Notes: generated from the letters alone by a model not told the origin. A stretch of DNA of 64,000 nucleotides from Homoserinimonas aerilata (GCF_006716125.1 NZ_VFOM01000003.1:62001-126000); one strand, 5' to 3'. Positions 25,660 to 34,798 are shown, counted from the first letter of the stretch. Made by a program: numbers and translations.

Positions 25660-26481
25660 GTGCCCACATCTCCCCGCCCCTCCGACGACCAGCCCGACGG
25701 CGAGCGCTCGGGCCGCGCGGTCGACTGGACGGTGGTGGGCGCCATCTCTGCGGGTGTGGCGGCGCTCGCCGTGGTGGGGGTGCTCGTGTTCTTCGTCCTC
25801 GCGCCGAGGGGGGATGCCCCGGCACCGTCCGAGGGGCCCGTCGCGCCCGCCTATGCGGCACCTGCCGAGCTTCCGCCGGCTGCAGCCGTGCCGGGCCCGG
25901 GCGATGCCGGCACGGCCGACCCCGAGTGGGTCGCGCGCGTCGCATCCGTCGCAGGAATCCCGGAGAGGGCGCTCGCGGCCTATGCGGGCGCGGCGCGGTT
26001 CAAGGCCAGCGACCGGCCCGACTGCGGCCTCGGCTGGAACACGCTCGCCGCGATCGGCCTCGTCGAGAGCGACCATGGGCGCCACGGTGGTTCCGCGATC
26101 GGCGCAGACGGCACCGTCAGCCCGCCCATCATCGGAATCGCCCTCACCGGCGAGGGCACGGCCCACATTCCCGACACGGATGGCGGCCAGTTCGACGGCG
26201 ACACCGAGTACGACCGCGCCGTGGGCCCCATGCAGCTGCTGCCGGTGACCTGGGAGAACTGGCACGTCGACGGCAACGCCGACGGAGTGCAGGACCCGCA
26301 GAACATCGACGACGCCGTCATCGCGGCAGCCAACTACCTGTGCCGGTCCAGCACCGACATGGTCGACGAAGACGGATGGCGTGCCGGCGTGCACGCCTAC
26401 AACCGCTCAGACGAGTACGCGCACGCGGTGGCGGATGCCGCGAACCTCTACGTGGAGGCGGCCCGGCAGGTCGCCGGCTGA
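25660..26481 (+). CDS. Membrane-anchored lytic transglycosylase-like protein
   Basis: Probable peptidoglycan lytic transglycosylase acting outside the membrane. The 273-residue protein has a cytoplasmic tail, one membrane helix (about residues 27-49), a Pro/Ala-rich linker, and a soluble domain with LGWNTLAAIGLVESDHGRHGG (candidate catalytic Glu in LVESDHG), YDRAVGPMQLLPVTWE and NIDDAVIAAANYLCR, matching the MltB-like SLT fold. GTG 25660 is 6 nt after TAGGGT. Confidence 0.85.
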   Translation: MPTSPRPSDDQPDGERSGRAVDWTVVGAISAGVAALAVVGVLVFFVLAPRGDAPAPSEGPVAPAYAAPAELPPAAAVPGPGDAGTADPEWVARVASVAGIPERALAAYAGAARFKASDRPDCGLGWNTLAAIGLVESDHGRHGGSAIGADGTVSPPIIGIALTGEGTAHIPDTDGGQFDGDTEYDRAVGPMQLLPVTWENWHVDGNADGVQDPQNIDDAVIAAANYLCRSSTDMVDEDGWRAGVHAYNRSDEYAHAVADAANLYVEAARQVAG

Positions 26482-26494
26482 CGCCCGCCGATCG

Positions 26495-26692
26495 AGGTGG
26501 TGCCGTCTCGAAACCCTCCGCTCGTTCACGCGGTTGCCGGCGGGTCACCCGCTGGTCGAGGTGGTGCCGTCTACGGCGCCAGTCTCGACACCGGGCTCGA
26601 TCGCGGGTGAGGTTTCGAGACGCTCGTTCCTCGCTCCTCAACCAGCAGAACCCCAGCGGGTTGAGTAGCGAGGAACGAGCGTATCGAAACCC
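26495..26692. repeat. Cluster of TCGAGAC-class repeats
   Basis: The gap between the transglycosylase and lacI 3' ends is almost wholly repeat: a fragment GTGCCGTCTCGAAACC, an inverted unit CTGGTCGAGG...GTCTCGACACC with TGCCGTCTACGGC core, a unit GAGGTTTCGAGACGCTCG...TCAACCAG, and a unit GGGTTGAGTAGCGAGG...GTATCGAAACC that pairs with the previous one. The last two form a long imperfect inverted repeat. Confidence 0.85.
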
Positions 26693-27718
26693 CTACTGCC
26701 GCGCGCTCTTCGGCCGCGCCGTGCTGGAGCGCACGATCAGCTCGTACGGCAGCGCCGTGTTGAGCGAACCGCGTGTGCGCTTGTCGGGGTGCAGCTGTTC
26801 CATGAGGATCTCGGCCGCGAGGCGCCCCTGCAGCTCGGGGAACTGGGCGACCGTGCTCAGCCCGAAGAAGTCGCTCAGCTCGTGGTCGTCGATGCCGATG
26901 ATGGAGACGTCGCCGGGCACGTCGAGCCCCATGTCGCGGGCGGCGAGGATCGCTCCGATGGCCATCTCGTCGGATGCGGCGAAGATGGCGGTGGGCCGCT
27001 CGCGCGGGTTGCCGAGCAGCTGTTTCGCCGCGCCGTAGCCGCCCTCGATGGTGAAGTCGGCCGCCTGGAACAGGCCCGGGTTGACGGAGATGCCGACCGC
27101 CTCAAGCGCGCCCTCGTAGCCGATGCGCCGGTTGGTGGGCAGGTGGAAGTCGCGCTCGTAGTCCTTGGTGCCTCCGATGTGCGCGATGCTGCGGTGCCCG
27201 AGCGACAGCAGGTGCTCGGTGGCGAGCTGCGCCACCTCGACGTCATCGATGCTGAGCGTGCGCACGCCGGGCAGCGGGCCGCCGACGCCGACAACGGGTT
27301 TGCCCATGCCGAGCAGACCGGTGAGTTCACGCGGGGTGAGCTCCAAGGAGATGGCGATCACCGCATCCACGCGTTTGCGCAGCAGGAAGTGTTCGAACAC
27401 GCTGCGCCTCTCGTCGCCGCCCCCGCCCAGGTTGTAGAGGGTGAGGTCGTAGCCGTGGCTGAGCAGCGCGCTCTCCGCGCCCTCGAGCACGGAGGAGTAG
27501 AACCATTTGGTGAGGAAGGGAATGACGACGCCGATGTTGCGGGTGCGGCCGGTGGCGAGGCTGGATGCGTTCGAGCTGACCACATATCCGAGCTGTTTTG
27601 CGGCGGCGACGACGGATGCGCGGGTCTTCTCCGACACGTTGCCTTTGCCGCTGAGGGCACGTGACACCGTCGCCGTGCTCACGCCGGCGAGATCGGCAAC
27701 AGCCTGAATGTCGGACAT
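26693..27718 (-). CDS. LacI-family transcriptional regulator
   Basis: A 341-residue repressor. Residues 1-55 form the LacI helix-turn-helix (DIQAVADLAGVSTATVSRAL) and hinge region, followed by a periplasmic-binding-protein-like sugar-sensing domain (GVVIPFLTKWFYSSVLEG onward, ending ILMEQLHP). ATG 27718 follows GGGAAGGTGCC; upstream in-frame codons are rejected. No transporter or enzyme gene adjoins it, so its target is unknown. The operators at 41.9 kb are of LacI type but far away, so a link is only possible. Confidence 0.9.
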   Translation of the reverse strand: MSDIQAVADLAGVSTATVSRALSGKGNVSEKTRASVVAAAKQLGYVVSSNASSLATGRTRNIGVVIPFLTKWFYSSVLEGAESALLSHGYDLTLYNLGGGGDERRSVFEHFLLRKRVDAVIAISLELTPRELTGLLGMGKPVVGVGGPLPGVRTLSIDDVEVAQLATEHLLSLGHRSIAHIGGTKDYERDFHLPTNRRIGYEGALEAVGISVNPGLFQAADFTIEGGYGAAKQLLGNPRERPTAIFAASDEMAIGAILAARDMGLDVPGDVSIIGIDDHELSDFFGLSTVAQFPELQGRLAAEILMEQLHPDKRTRGSLNTALPYELIVRSSTARPKSARQ

Positions 27719-27901
27719 GGCACCTTCCCTGCTCAACGCCGATCCTATTGTGCCGCCCGCCTTGCGACTGCGGGCGGGCATCCGGGCCTCGTGTGGGTGA
27801 CCGGATGCGCGGGGCTGCCAGGTGTCAGCAGCAGGCCCCAACACCCTGTATTCTGTCGTGAGCGCCTTCGATCAGATGACTACATGTGGTCGGAGGAGCG
27901 G

Positions 27902-27983
27902 GGCAAGTTACCCAAGCGGCCAAAGGGATCTGACTGTAAATCAGACGGCTCAGCCTTCGTGAGTTCGAATCTCGCACTTGCCA
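27902..27983 (+). tRNA. tRNA-Tyr (anticodon GTA)
   Basis: The 7-bp acceptor stem GGCAAGT pairs with ACTTGCC and discriminator A follows. The anticodon stem TCTGA/TCAGA holds loop CTGTAAA with anticodon GTA. A long variable arm (CGGCTCAGCCTTCG) marks a class II tRNA, as for bacterial tRNA-Tyr; the T-arm is GTGAG-TTCGAAT-CTCGC. CCA is not encoded. Confidence 0.95.
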
Positions 27984-27996
27984 CTGCAGTAGACGT

Positions 27997-28027
27997 AAGG
28001 GCTCCAGCCGGATCGGCTGGAGCCCTT
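27997..28027 (+). terminator. Hairpin after tRNA-Tyr
   Basis: AAGGGCTCCAGCC (27997-28009) is exactly complementary to GGCTGGAGCCCTT (28015-28027) around a 5-nt loop. No U-tract follows, as is common in high-GC actinobacteria. It lies 13 bp after the tRNA. Confidence 0.75.
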
Positions 28028-28064
28028 CGTCGTTGCCACTGCGGGCGTGCCGCAGAACTCGCAT

Positions 28065-28132
28065 GTGCGTTATAAGTCACAAAAAGCGTTGTGCGCTATA
28101 AGTCACATCGGCTAAAGTGACGTATAAGTCAC
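28065..28132 (+). promoter_or_regulatory. Three phased 16-bp operators before hipB
   Basis: Copies at 28065-28080 (GTGCGTTATAAGTCAC), 28091-28106 (GTGCGCTATAAGTCAC) and 28117-28132 (GTGACGTATAAGTCAC) repeat with an exact 26-bp period. The third is a clean palindrome GTGAC-N6-GTCAC; the others are near-palindromic. The last base of the array abuts the hipB ribosome binding site, so bound protein would block the promoter and autoregulate hipBA. Confidence 0.8.
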
Positions 28133-28142
28133 AGGAGGCGAT

Positions 28143-28364
28143 ATGCGGGTCAGAGCAGCAAGCGACTTCGGTGCGCTGGTCGCAGAGCGAAGAGAAGCCT
28201 TGGGGCTGACGCAGGCCGAACTCGCGGGGCGTGCGGGCGTTGCGCGCGAATGGTTGGTGCGACTCGAGAACGGAAAACCCACGGTCACGGTGCACCGGCT
28301 GCTGCGCGTCCTCCGGGAGCTCGGTCTCGAAGTGACCGTGGCCGCAGCCGAGGTCGACAAGTGA
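28143..28364 (+). CDS. hipB: HipB-like Xre-family antitoxin
   Basis: A 73-residue DNA-binding protein with one Xre helix-turn-helix: LVAERREALGLTQAELAGRAGVAREWLVRLENGKP is split here as LGLTQAELAGRAGV (helices 2-3) and WLVRLENGKPTVTV. HipB antitoxins bind and mask HipA kinases and repress their own operon. ATG 28143 follows AGGAGG (28133-28138) directly. The stop overlaps the hipA start by four bases (GTGA), giving tight coupling. Confidence 0.88.
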   Translation: MRVRAASDFGALVAERREALGLTQAELAGRAGVAREWLVRLENGKPTVTVHRLLRVLRELGLEVTVAAAEVDK

Positions 28365-29659
28365 GCGACGGGCTGAGCGTCTATCTCGACGGGACGCATA
28401 TCGGAACCCTTGCCCAGAGCGTCGGCGGGGCAATCACGTTTGCCTACAACGACGACTACCGCCGTTCGCGCGCGGCCACTCCGCTCTCGCTGTCCATGCC
28501 CTTGGTGCGTGCAGCGCACAAGAACAAGCAGGTGCGCGCCTACCTTCAGGGGCTGCTGCCCGACAGTGATGGGCGTCTCGCTGAGCTGGGCCGCGAGCAT
28601 CATGTTTCGCCGAGCAACCCGTTTGCCCTTCTGTCGCACGTCGGACGCGACGCAGCCGGTGCGGTGCAGATCCTCCCAGTGGGCGAGGGCAGCCCGGATG
28701 CGGCACAACGTCAGGGGGACATCGCAGAACTCGATGACAGTCAGTTCGGCGCCGTTGTCGCTGATGTCATAGCGAACAGAGATACCTGGGGTCGACGCGA
28801 AAGCAACGCCAGGTGGAGCCTTCCGGGCGCGCAGCCGAAGGTCGCACTGTTCCGAACATCCGATGGCACTTGGGCCGTCCCCAACGATTCGACGCCGACG
28901 ACGCACATCATCAAACCGGCAGTGCCGCCGTACTCGAGCCACCACATCAACGAGTTCATGACGATGTCTGCGGCCAGACATCTTGGGCTGAGAGTCGCCA
29001 CCGACTTCATGATCGAAACGGATCGCGGTGACCACGCATTCGTTTCAGAACGCTATGACCGCGTCGAGCAGGATGGCCGCTGGGTGCGCCTCCACCAAGA
29101 GGACTTCTGTCAAGCCATGGCGGTTCCGCCCCTCCTCAAATATCAGAAGGATGGCGGGCCGAGCATCAAGCAGATTGCCCGGCTCTTCCAAGGGCTCCCG
29201 GATGCTGAAGACCGGCGAGTCAACGCGCGCCGCTTCTACGACGCCATCGTTTTCAACCTCGCAGCTCAGGGCACCGACGCGCACGCCAAGAACTACTCAT
29301 TCATGCTCGACGGCGACCGAGCATCCATGGCACCTCTCTATGACCTGGGCAGCCACGCACCATACCCGAGCAGAGGCAACGCACCGCTGGAGTTGTCGAT
29401 GTCGATCGACGGGGAATACCGGATGCGGGCAGTCGGCATTGAGGCGTTGGTGAAGGTCGGGGTCGGGTTGGGGCTCGACAAGGACGAGGCGCACGATCGC
29501 GTTGTGGAGCTGACGGCCGGGATTGTCGACGCCTATCGGCAGGCTGCCGATGACGCGCGTGCTCGGCTCGGCAACAACGAGTTCATCGGCGAGCTGGTCG
29601 ACAGCATCGAGAACTACGCCACCGAGCGAGGCTGGTACGACAAGCCCTTCCGCACCTGA
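28361..29659 (+). CDS. hipA: HipA-like serine/threonine kinase toxin
   Basis: Toxin kinase of a type II toxin-antitoxin pair; E. coli HipA phosphorylates glutamyl-tRNA synthetase and induces persistence. The 432-residue protein has the N-terminal HipA domain (LSVYLDGTHIGTL..., LQGLLPDSDGR), the glycine-rich ATP-loop segment SLPGAQPKVALF, and the catalytic TDAHAKNYS with D306, H308 and N311; D306 corresponds to E. coli D309. GTG 28361 overlaps hipB. Nothing is truncated, so it should be active. The actual target is not predictable. A 19-bp-arm palindrome follows at once. Confidence 0.9.
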   Translation: MSDGLSVYLDGTHIGTLAQSVGGAITFAYNDDYRRSRAATPLSLSMPLVRAAHKNKQVRAYLQGLLPDSDGRLAELGREHHVSPSNPFALLSHVGRDAAGAVQILPVGEGSPDAAQRQGDIAELDDSQFGAVVADVIANRDTWGRRESNARWSLPGAQPKVALFRTSDGTWAVPNDSTPTTHIIKPAVPPYSSHHINEFMTMSAARHLGLRVATDFMIETDRGDHAFVSERYDRVEQDGRWVRLHQEDFCQAMAVPPLLKYQKDGGPSIKQIARLFQGLPDAEDRRVNARRFYDAIVFNLAAQGTDAHAKNYSFMLDGDRASMAPLYDLGSHAPYPSRGNAPLELSMSIDGEYRMRAVGIEALVKVGVGLGLDKDEAHDRVVELTAGIVDAYRQAADDARARLGNNEFIGELVDSIENYATERGWYDKPFRT

Positions 29660-29660
29660 C

Positions 29661-29720
29661 TGTGCCCGCTCGGGGCGTGCGCGCCCGTTCGAGCAGGGGC
29701 CCACGCCCCGAGCGGGCACA
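29661..29720. repeat. Perfect inverted repeat, 19-bp arms
   Basis: Arms 29661-29679 (TGTGCCCGCTCGGGGCGTG) and 29702-29720 are exact reverse complements around a 22-nt loop that itself has GCCC/GGGC. It starts 2 bp after the hipA stop and lies between convergent genes, so it may terminate both. Confidence 0.85.
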
Positions 29721-29731
29721 CACACCCGCAG

Positions 29732-31147
29732 TTACCCCGCGACGGGCTCGCCTTCCGCCCGCAGAGCATCCGCTTCGTCCCAGTTGCTGGGGCCGTCGGC
29801 GAAGGCACCGCGGTAGGCGGATGCGGGGTGGCGCTCGTTGAGGCGGGCGTCGCCGAAGAGCTTCTCGCGCAGGGTGCCCGGGGCGTACTCCGACTGGGCG
29901 AGGCCGCGCTCGCGCAGCACCGGCAGCACCTTGTCGGCGAACTCGACGAAGGAACCGGGGAGCACCCAGTTGATGACGTTGATTCCGTCGGCTCCGGCAT
30001 CCTGCCATTCCTGCAGGTGGTCGGCGATCTGCTCGGGCGTGCCGATGACGCGGTTCACGTTCGCGCGCTGCCGCACCAGGTCGCCCAGTGTCGGCTCGTG
30101 GTCGGGGAATGCGAGGTACGCCCAGTCGATGAAGCCTTTGGCGGTGTTCGTGTCGAGGTCCTTGAGGAGGGTGTTCTCGTCGTACACGCGACCCGTCTTG
30201 TCGACGAACGCCGAATGCGCCAGGAAGCCCTCGATGCTCACGTACTCGTCGTACTCGGCAGCCTTCGCGAGGGCCTCCTCCTCGGTGTCTCCGATGATGA
30301 AGCTCAGGCCCGGGAAGAACTTGATGTCCTCCGGCTTGCGACCGTACTTGACGGCGAGGGCGCGGGTCGCCGCGATCTGCTGCTTCGCGATGGCCGGGGT
30401 GGGCGCGATGATGAACACGGCTTCGGCGTTGCGGGCGGCGAAGTCGGCGCCCGCCCCCGACGAGCCCGCCTGGAAGAGCAGCGGGGTGCGCTGCGGTGAG
30501 GGCGACGGCAGGTGCGGGCCCTCGACCCGGTAGCGCGGACCCTCGTGGTAGATCTTGTGCACCTTCGACGCGTCGGCGTAGACGCCGGCCTCCTTGTCCT
30601 TCAGCAGCGCACCCTCATCCCACGATCCCTCCCACAGCTTGTAGGTGACGTCGACGTATTCGTCGGCCCAGCGGTACCGCTCGGCGTGGTCGGTCAGCTG
30701 CTGCAGGCCGTAGTTGCGTGCGCCGTTGTCCTGCGTGCCCGTGACGATGTTCCAGGCGACTCGACCGTTCGAGATGTGGTCGAGGGTGGAGATCTGCCGG
30801 GCGAAGTTGAACGGATGATTCTGCATGACGTTCGAGGTGAGGGCCAGGCCGATGTTCTTGGTGGTGACGGCGAGGGCCCCGAGCAGCACGGTCGGGTCAT
30901 TGCTGGGGATCTGCAGGCCGTGCCGCACATACGTCTCGTAGTCGGCATCCGAATCGCCATAGAGGCCGGAGACATCGGCGAAGAACATGGCGTCGAACTT
31001 GGCGTCCTCGAGGATGCGCGCGAGGTCGATCCAGGTGTTCACATCGTTGAACTCGGTCTGGCCTGCGTCGGGGCGCCGCCACTGGCCGTGCTGGATGTGC
31101 GAGTTCGTGTTCATGACGAACGCGTTGAAGTGGAGGGGCTTGCTCAT
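29732..31147 (-). CDS. Flavin-dependent monooxygenase, NtaA/SnaA/DszA family
   Basis: Reduced-flavin-dependent monooxygenase of the luciferase-like superfamily; family members oxidise nitrilotriacetate, dibenzothiophene sulfone, pristinamycin precursors and similar compounds. The 471-residue length and landmarks (HIQHGQWRRPD, FADVSGLYGDSD, TSNVMQNHPFNFARQISTLDHIS, GRVAWNIVTG, FQAGSSGAGADFAARNAEAVF) fit the NtaA/SnaA/DszA group. It is the last gene of an ABC importer operon, its start overlapping the ATPase stop (ATGA), so it probably acts on the imported compound. A flavin reductase is not nearby. Substrate is unknown. Confidence 0.88.
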   Translation of the reverse strand: MSKPLHFNAFVMNTNSHIQHGQWRRPDAGQTEFNDVNTWIDLARILEDAKFDAMFFADVSGLYGDSDADYETYVRHGLQIPSNDPTVLLGALAVTTKNIGLALTSNVMQNHPFNFARQISTLDHISNGRVAWNIVTGTQDNGARNYGLQQLTDHAERYRWADEYVDVTYKLWEGSWDEGALLKDKEAGVYADASKVHKIYHEGPRYRVEGPHLPSPSPQRTPLLFQAGSSGAGADFAARNAEAVFIIAPTPAIAKQQIAATRALAVKYGRKPEDIKFFPGLSFIIGDTEEEALAKAAEYDEYVSIEGFLAHSAFVDKTGRVYDENTLLKDLDTNTAKGFIDWAYLAFPDHEPTLGDLVRQRANVNRVIGTPEQIADHLQEWQDAGADGINVINWVLPGSFVEFADKVLPVLRERGLAQSEYAPGTLREKLFGDARLNERHPASAYRGAFADGPSNWDEADALRAEGEPVAG

Positions 31148-32898
31148 GGTCTTCCTTCTGTGGTGGCGGTGAGGATGGGCGGGGCACTCAGGGTGGGCAG
31201 GGCGCTGAGGAGCTGCTGCGTGTACGGATGCTGTGGGCTGGCAAAAACAGACCCGGCGGCCCCGCTCTCGACCACGCGGCCGTCCTTCATGACGAGCACG
31301 CGGTCGCTCATGTGGCTGATGACGCCGAGGTCGTGCGAGATGAAGAGGTAGCTGAGCCCGAATTCGCGTTGCAGGTCGACGAGCAGGTCGAGGATCTGAG
31401 CCTGGATGGAGACGTCGAGAGCCGAGACGGCTTCGTCGAGCACGATGACGGAGGGGGAGGGGGCGAGCGCCCTGGCGATGGCGATGCGCTGCCGCTGCCC
31501 GCCGGAGAGCTGCTGCGGGAACCGCCCGAGGATGGCGGGGGTGAGCCCGACCTGTTCGATGAGGGCGTGCACACGTTCGCGTTTCTGCGCCGCCGTCGGG
31601 TGGTGTGCGTGCGGCACGCTGTCGAGCAGGATGCGTTCGGTGTTCCAGCGCGGGTCGAAGGAGCTCAGCGGGTCTTGGTAGACGACGGAGATCGCGCCCC
31701 GCAGTCGCCGCCGCCGGGTCTCGGGGATGCGCAGCCAGTCTTCGCCGAGCAGTGTCACGTCTCCGGAGTCGGCGGCTTCGAGGGCGACGGCGATGCGCGC
31801 GGTCGTGCTCTTGCCTGAGCCGGATTCGCCCACGATGCCGAGCGTCTCGCCGCGGTGCAGGGCGAAGGAGACGTTGTCGACGGCGGTCGTCGTGGTGCCG
31901 TCGGGGGTGGTGAAGCGCTTCACCAGGTTGCGCGCCTCGAGCAGTGGCCCGGTGGAGGCGGGCCGGTCGCCGATGTGTTCCGGCGTGTGCGTGGGGCGGA
32001 TGCGCGGTTCCGGTGCGAGCCGTCGGCCGCGCGTGTCCGCGCCCGGCACGGCGCTGATGAGCCGCTTCGTGTACGGATGCTCCGGCGCGTTCAGGATCTG
32101 CTGGGCCGGCCCCTGCTCGACGACTTCGCCGCCGCTCATGACGAGGATGTGGTCGGCGAGGTGCGCCACGACGGAGAGGTCGTGGCTGATGAGCACGATG
32201 GAGACGCCGCGCTGCTTCATCTGCTCGAGCAGCTGCAGCACCTGCGCCTGCACGGTCACGTCGAGCGCGGTCGTCGGCTCGTCGGCGATCACGATCTCGG
32301 GGTCGAGCGCGATGGCCGAGGCGATGAGGGCGCGCTGGCGCAGGCCGCCCGAGAGCTGGTCGGGGCGTTGGCGCGCGCGGTTGTGCGGCGACGGCACGCC
32401 CACGGCGGTGAGCAGCTCGACGACCTTCTCGCGGCGGGAGGCGCGGTCGCCCCAGCCGTGCAGCGTGAGCGCCTCCTCTATCTCTTTGCCGACCGGGCGC
32501 AGCGGATCGAGCGAGACGAGGGCATCCTGCAGTATGAAGCCGACCTCTTTACCCCGGATGCCGCGCCACTGCCGTGCCGACAGCGCACGCACATCGTGGT
32601 CGTGCAGCGTGAGCTCATCTGCGCTCACCCGGGCGCCGCGGCCGGTGAGCCCGACGAGGGTGCGGGCCGTCACCGATTTGCCCGAACCTGATTCGCCGAC
32701 GAGGGCGACGCACTGGCCCGGCTGCAGGTCGAAGGAGACGTCCTTCACGATGGGGCGCGGTCCGGTGTCGCTGTCGAATGCCACTGACAGGTTGCGCACG
32801 CGCAGGCGCGGCCGGAACCCGGGCAGCTCGTCGATCGCGGCGGCGAGGTCGGGGCCTGCGGCATCCTGGGCCGTGGCATCCGTCTGGATGATGCTCAT
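31144..32898 (-). CDS. Fused ABC ATPase (DppD-DppF type)
   Basis: A 584-residue protein with two complete ATP-binding domains for a peptide/nickel-type importer. Domain 1 has Walker A GESGSGKSVT, signature LSGGLRQRALIA and Walker B VIADEPT; domain 2 has GESGSGKSTT, LSGGQRQRIAIA and VIVLDEAVSALD, with helicase-like HPYTKRLISAVP and HPYTQQLLSALP after each. Fusing both ATPases in one chain is common in actinobacteria. ATG 32898 overlaps the preceding permease stop (ATGA). Confidence 0.92.
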   Translation of the reverse strand: MSIIQTDATAQDAAGPDLAAAIDELPGFRPRLRVRNLSVAFDSDTGPRPIVKDVSFDLQPGQCVALVGESGSGKSVTARTLVGLTGRGARVSADELTLHDHDVRALSARQWRGIRGKEVGFILQDALVSLDPLRPVGKEIEEALTLHGWGDRASRREKVVELLTAVGVPSPHNRARQRPDQLSGGLRQRALIASAIALDPEIVIADEPTTALDVTVQAQVLQLLEQMKQRGVSIVLISHDLSVVAHLADHILVMSGGEVVEQGPAQQILNAPEHPYTKRLISAVPGADTRGRRLAPEPRIRPTHTPEHIGDRPASTGPLLEARNLVKRFTTPDGTTTTAVDNVSFALHRGETLGIVGESGSGKSTTARIAVALEAADSGDVTLLGEDWLRIPETRRRRLRGAISVVYQDPLSSFDPRWNTERILLDSVPHAHHPTAAQKRERVHALIEQVGLTPAILGRFPQQLSGGQRQRIAIARALAPSPSVIVLDEAVSALDVSIQAQILDLLVDLQREFGLSYLFISHDLGVISHMSDRVLVMKDGRVVESGAAGSVFASPQHPYTQQLLSALPTLSAPPILTATTEGRP

Positions 32899-33755
32899 CG
32901 CTTCTCCCCTTTCTCGAGGAACGTCTGCAGGTGGCGGCCGAGGGTTGTCGTGGTCAGGGCGAGCACCACGATCACGAGGCCGGGGATGACGGTGAGCCAG
33001 CCGGCGACCGTGACGTAGCCGCGGCCCGCGTCGAGCAGCGCGCCCCATTCGGCTGCGGGCGGCGCGATGCCGAGACCCAGGAACGACAGGCTCGACGCCC
33101 ACACGATCGACTGGCCGATCGAGAGCGCGAACACCGCCACGAGTGGTCGCAGCGAGTTCGGCAGGATGTGCTGGCGCAGGATGCGCGCCCGGGAGTGGCC
33201 GAGCGCGACGGCCGCCTCGACGTAGGGCGAGCCCTTGGCGCTGAGGATCTGGCCGCGCACCATGCGCGCGTAGCCGGGCGCGGTTCCGATGCCGACCGCG
33301 AGGATCAGCGTGAGGATCGACGGCCCCAGCACCGCGATCAGCAGCAGCGACAGCAGCAGCGCGGGGAACGCGAACGCCACCTCGAGCAGCCAGCCCACGG
33401 CCGCCGCGGTCACACGGTTGCCGAGCGCGGCGAGCGTGCCGAGCAGCACCGCGAAGCCGAGGCTCACCGCGGCGGCGCCGATGCCGATGCCGAGCGATGC
33501 GGATGTCCCGTGCACGACACGAGAGAAGAGGTCGCGGCCGGCCTCGTCGGTTCCGAACCAGTGCGCGCCCGTCGGCGGCTGCAGCGTGTTCGCGAGATCC
33601 ATGCTGAATGGCCCCTGGCTCGCCAACAGCTGCGGCCAGAGCGCGGCGAGCGCGAACAGCACGGTCGCGGCGAGGGCCGCGTAGAGGTCCCACGGCGTGC
33701 GGCGCAGGCGGGCGGATGCCGTGGGTCGCGCCGTCGCGGCGGTGGTCGTGGTCAT
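32895..33755 (-). CDS. ABC permease, DppC type
   Basis: A 286-residue membrane subunit of the importer. It has an N-terminal helix (about residues 25-45), WFGTDEAGRDLFSRVVHG, typical of the DppC/OppC group, and the cytoplasmic EAA loop VEAAVALGHSRARILRQHILPN that contacts the ATPase. ATG 33755 overlaps the stop of the upstream permease (ATGA). The open frame continues upstream on this strand but only as antisense/out-of-frame sequence of that permease. Confidence 0.92.
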   Translation of the reverse strand: MTTTTAATARPTASARLRRTPWDLYAALAATVLFALAALWPQLLASQGPFSMDLANTLQPPTGAHWFGTDEAGRDLFSRVVHGTSASLGIGIGAAAVSLGFAVLLGTLAALGNRVTAAAVGWLLEVAFAFPALLLSLLLIAVLGPSILTLILAVGIGTAPGYARMVRGQILSAKGSPYVEAAVALGHSRARILRQHILPNSLRPLVAVFALSIGQSIVWASSLSFLGLGIAPPAAEWGALLDAGRGYVTVAGWLTVIPGLVIVVLALTTTTLGRHLQTFLEKGEKR

Positions 33756-34798
33756 GACGCCCCCCTCAGGCGCGGGTCGACGAGCGCGTAGGCCACGTCG
33801 ACGAGCAGGTTCGCGAGCACGTAGAAGGCGGCGATGAGCATGACGATGCCGATCACGACGGGCATGTCCTGGCTGCTCACCGCGGTGACCAGCACCTGGC
33901 CGATGCCGGGCCGCGCGAACACGGCCTCGACGACGACGGCACCCGAGATGGTGGCGCCGAGCGCCCAGCCGGAGAGGGTGATGCCGGGCAGTGCGGCGTG
34001 CCTCAGCACATGTCGCAGCCGGATCCCCAGGTCGGTCATGCCGCGCATGTGCGCGCTCAGCACGAAGGGCGCGTCGAGTGCGCGTTCGAACTCGGTGCGC
34101 GTGGCCTGGCCGAGGAAGCCGGCCAGCGGGATGGCCAGCGTCAGCGCGGGCAGCACGAGCCCCACGGCCCCGGTGCCGCCGATCACGGGGAACCACCCCA
34201 GCGACAGTGCGAACACGAGCAGCAGGATGATGCCGAGCCAGTAGTGCGGAAGGCCGGCGGCGACCGTGTCGAAGAAGCTCCCGACGGCGCGCACCGCGGG
34301 GCCCCGCCCGGCCGTGAGGGTGACCCAGACGACCATGATGATCCAGGCGAACACGATGGCCGTGAGCGTGAGCACGATCGTCGCGCCCAGCTGCTCACCG
34401 ATGATCGCGAACACCGGCCTGTGCTGCTGGTACGAGGTGCCCAGGTCGCCGACCACGAGCCCCTTCAGATAGTTCAGGTACTGCACGATCAGCGGGTCGT
34501 GCAGGTGGTATTCGGCATTGATGGGCGCGAGCTCGTCTGCGGTGCGCCGGATCGCCTGGCCCGCCCGGATGTTCAGAATCACCGTCGCGCGGTCGCCCGG
34601 CAGCGAGGCCTGGGCGAAGAAGGCCGCAGTGGCCGCACCGAACAGCACGAGGGCGGCGCTCATCACCCTGCCCGCTACGAGCCGCAGCGCAGCCCGGCCC
34701 CGCGGGGGTGCCGCGGTCTCCTGATCGACCGGCGCCGAGGCATCCGGCTCGCCCTCGCCGAATGACGTGTGGTTCTCACTGAACGAAGTACGCGTCAT
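33752..34798 (-). CDS. ABC permease, DppB type
   Basis: A 348-residue membrane subunit with a hydrophilic, acidic N-terminus of about 40 residues, then a first helix, LPGDRATVILNI, YLKGLVVGDLGTSYQ characteristic of DppB/OppB, and the EAA loop RTEFERALDAPFVLSAHMRGM. ATG 34798 lies within the 3' end of the solute-binding protein gene (23-bp overlap). Its partner permease and ATPase follow with ATGA overlaps. Confidence 0.92.
   Translation of the reverse strand: MTRTSFSENHTSFGEGEPDASAPVDQETAAPPRGRAALRLVAGRVMSAALVLFGAATAAFFAQASLPGDRATVILNIRAGQAIRRTADELAPINAEYHLHDPLIVQYLNYLKGLVVGDLGTSYQQHRPVFAIIGEQLGATIVLTLTAIVFAWIIMVVWVTLTAGRGPAVRAVGSFFDTVAAGLPHYWLGIILLLVFALSLGWFPVIGGTGAVGLVLPALTLAIPLAGFLGQATRTEFERALDAPFVLSAHMRGMTDLGIRLRHVLRHAALPGITLSGWALGATISGAVVVEAVFARPGIGQVLVTAVSSQDMPVVIGIVMLIAAFYVLANLLVDVAYALVDPRLRGAS

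Noticed and set aside
27902..29720. Integrated mobile element at the tRNA-Tyr gene
   Set aside because: hipBA follows the tRNA, but no integrase and no repeated tRNA 3' end was found downstream.
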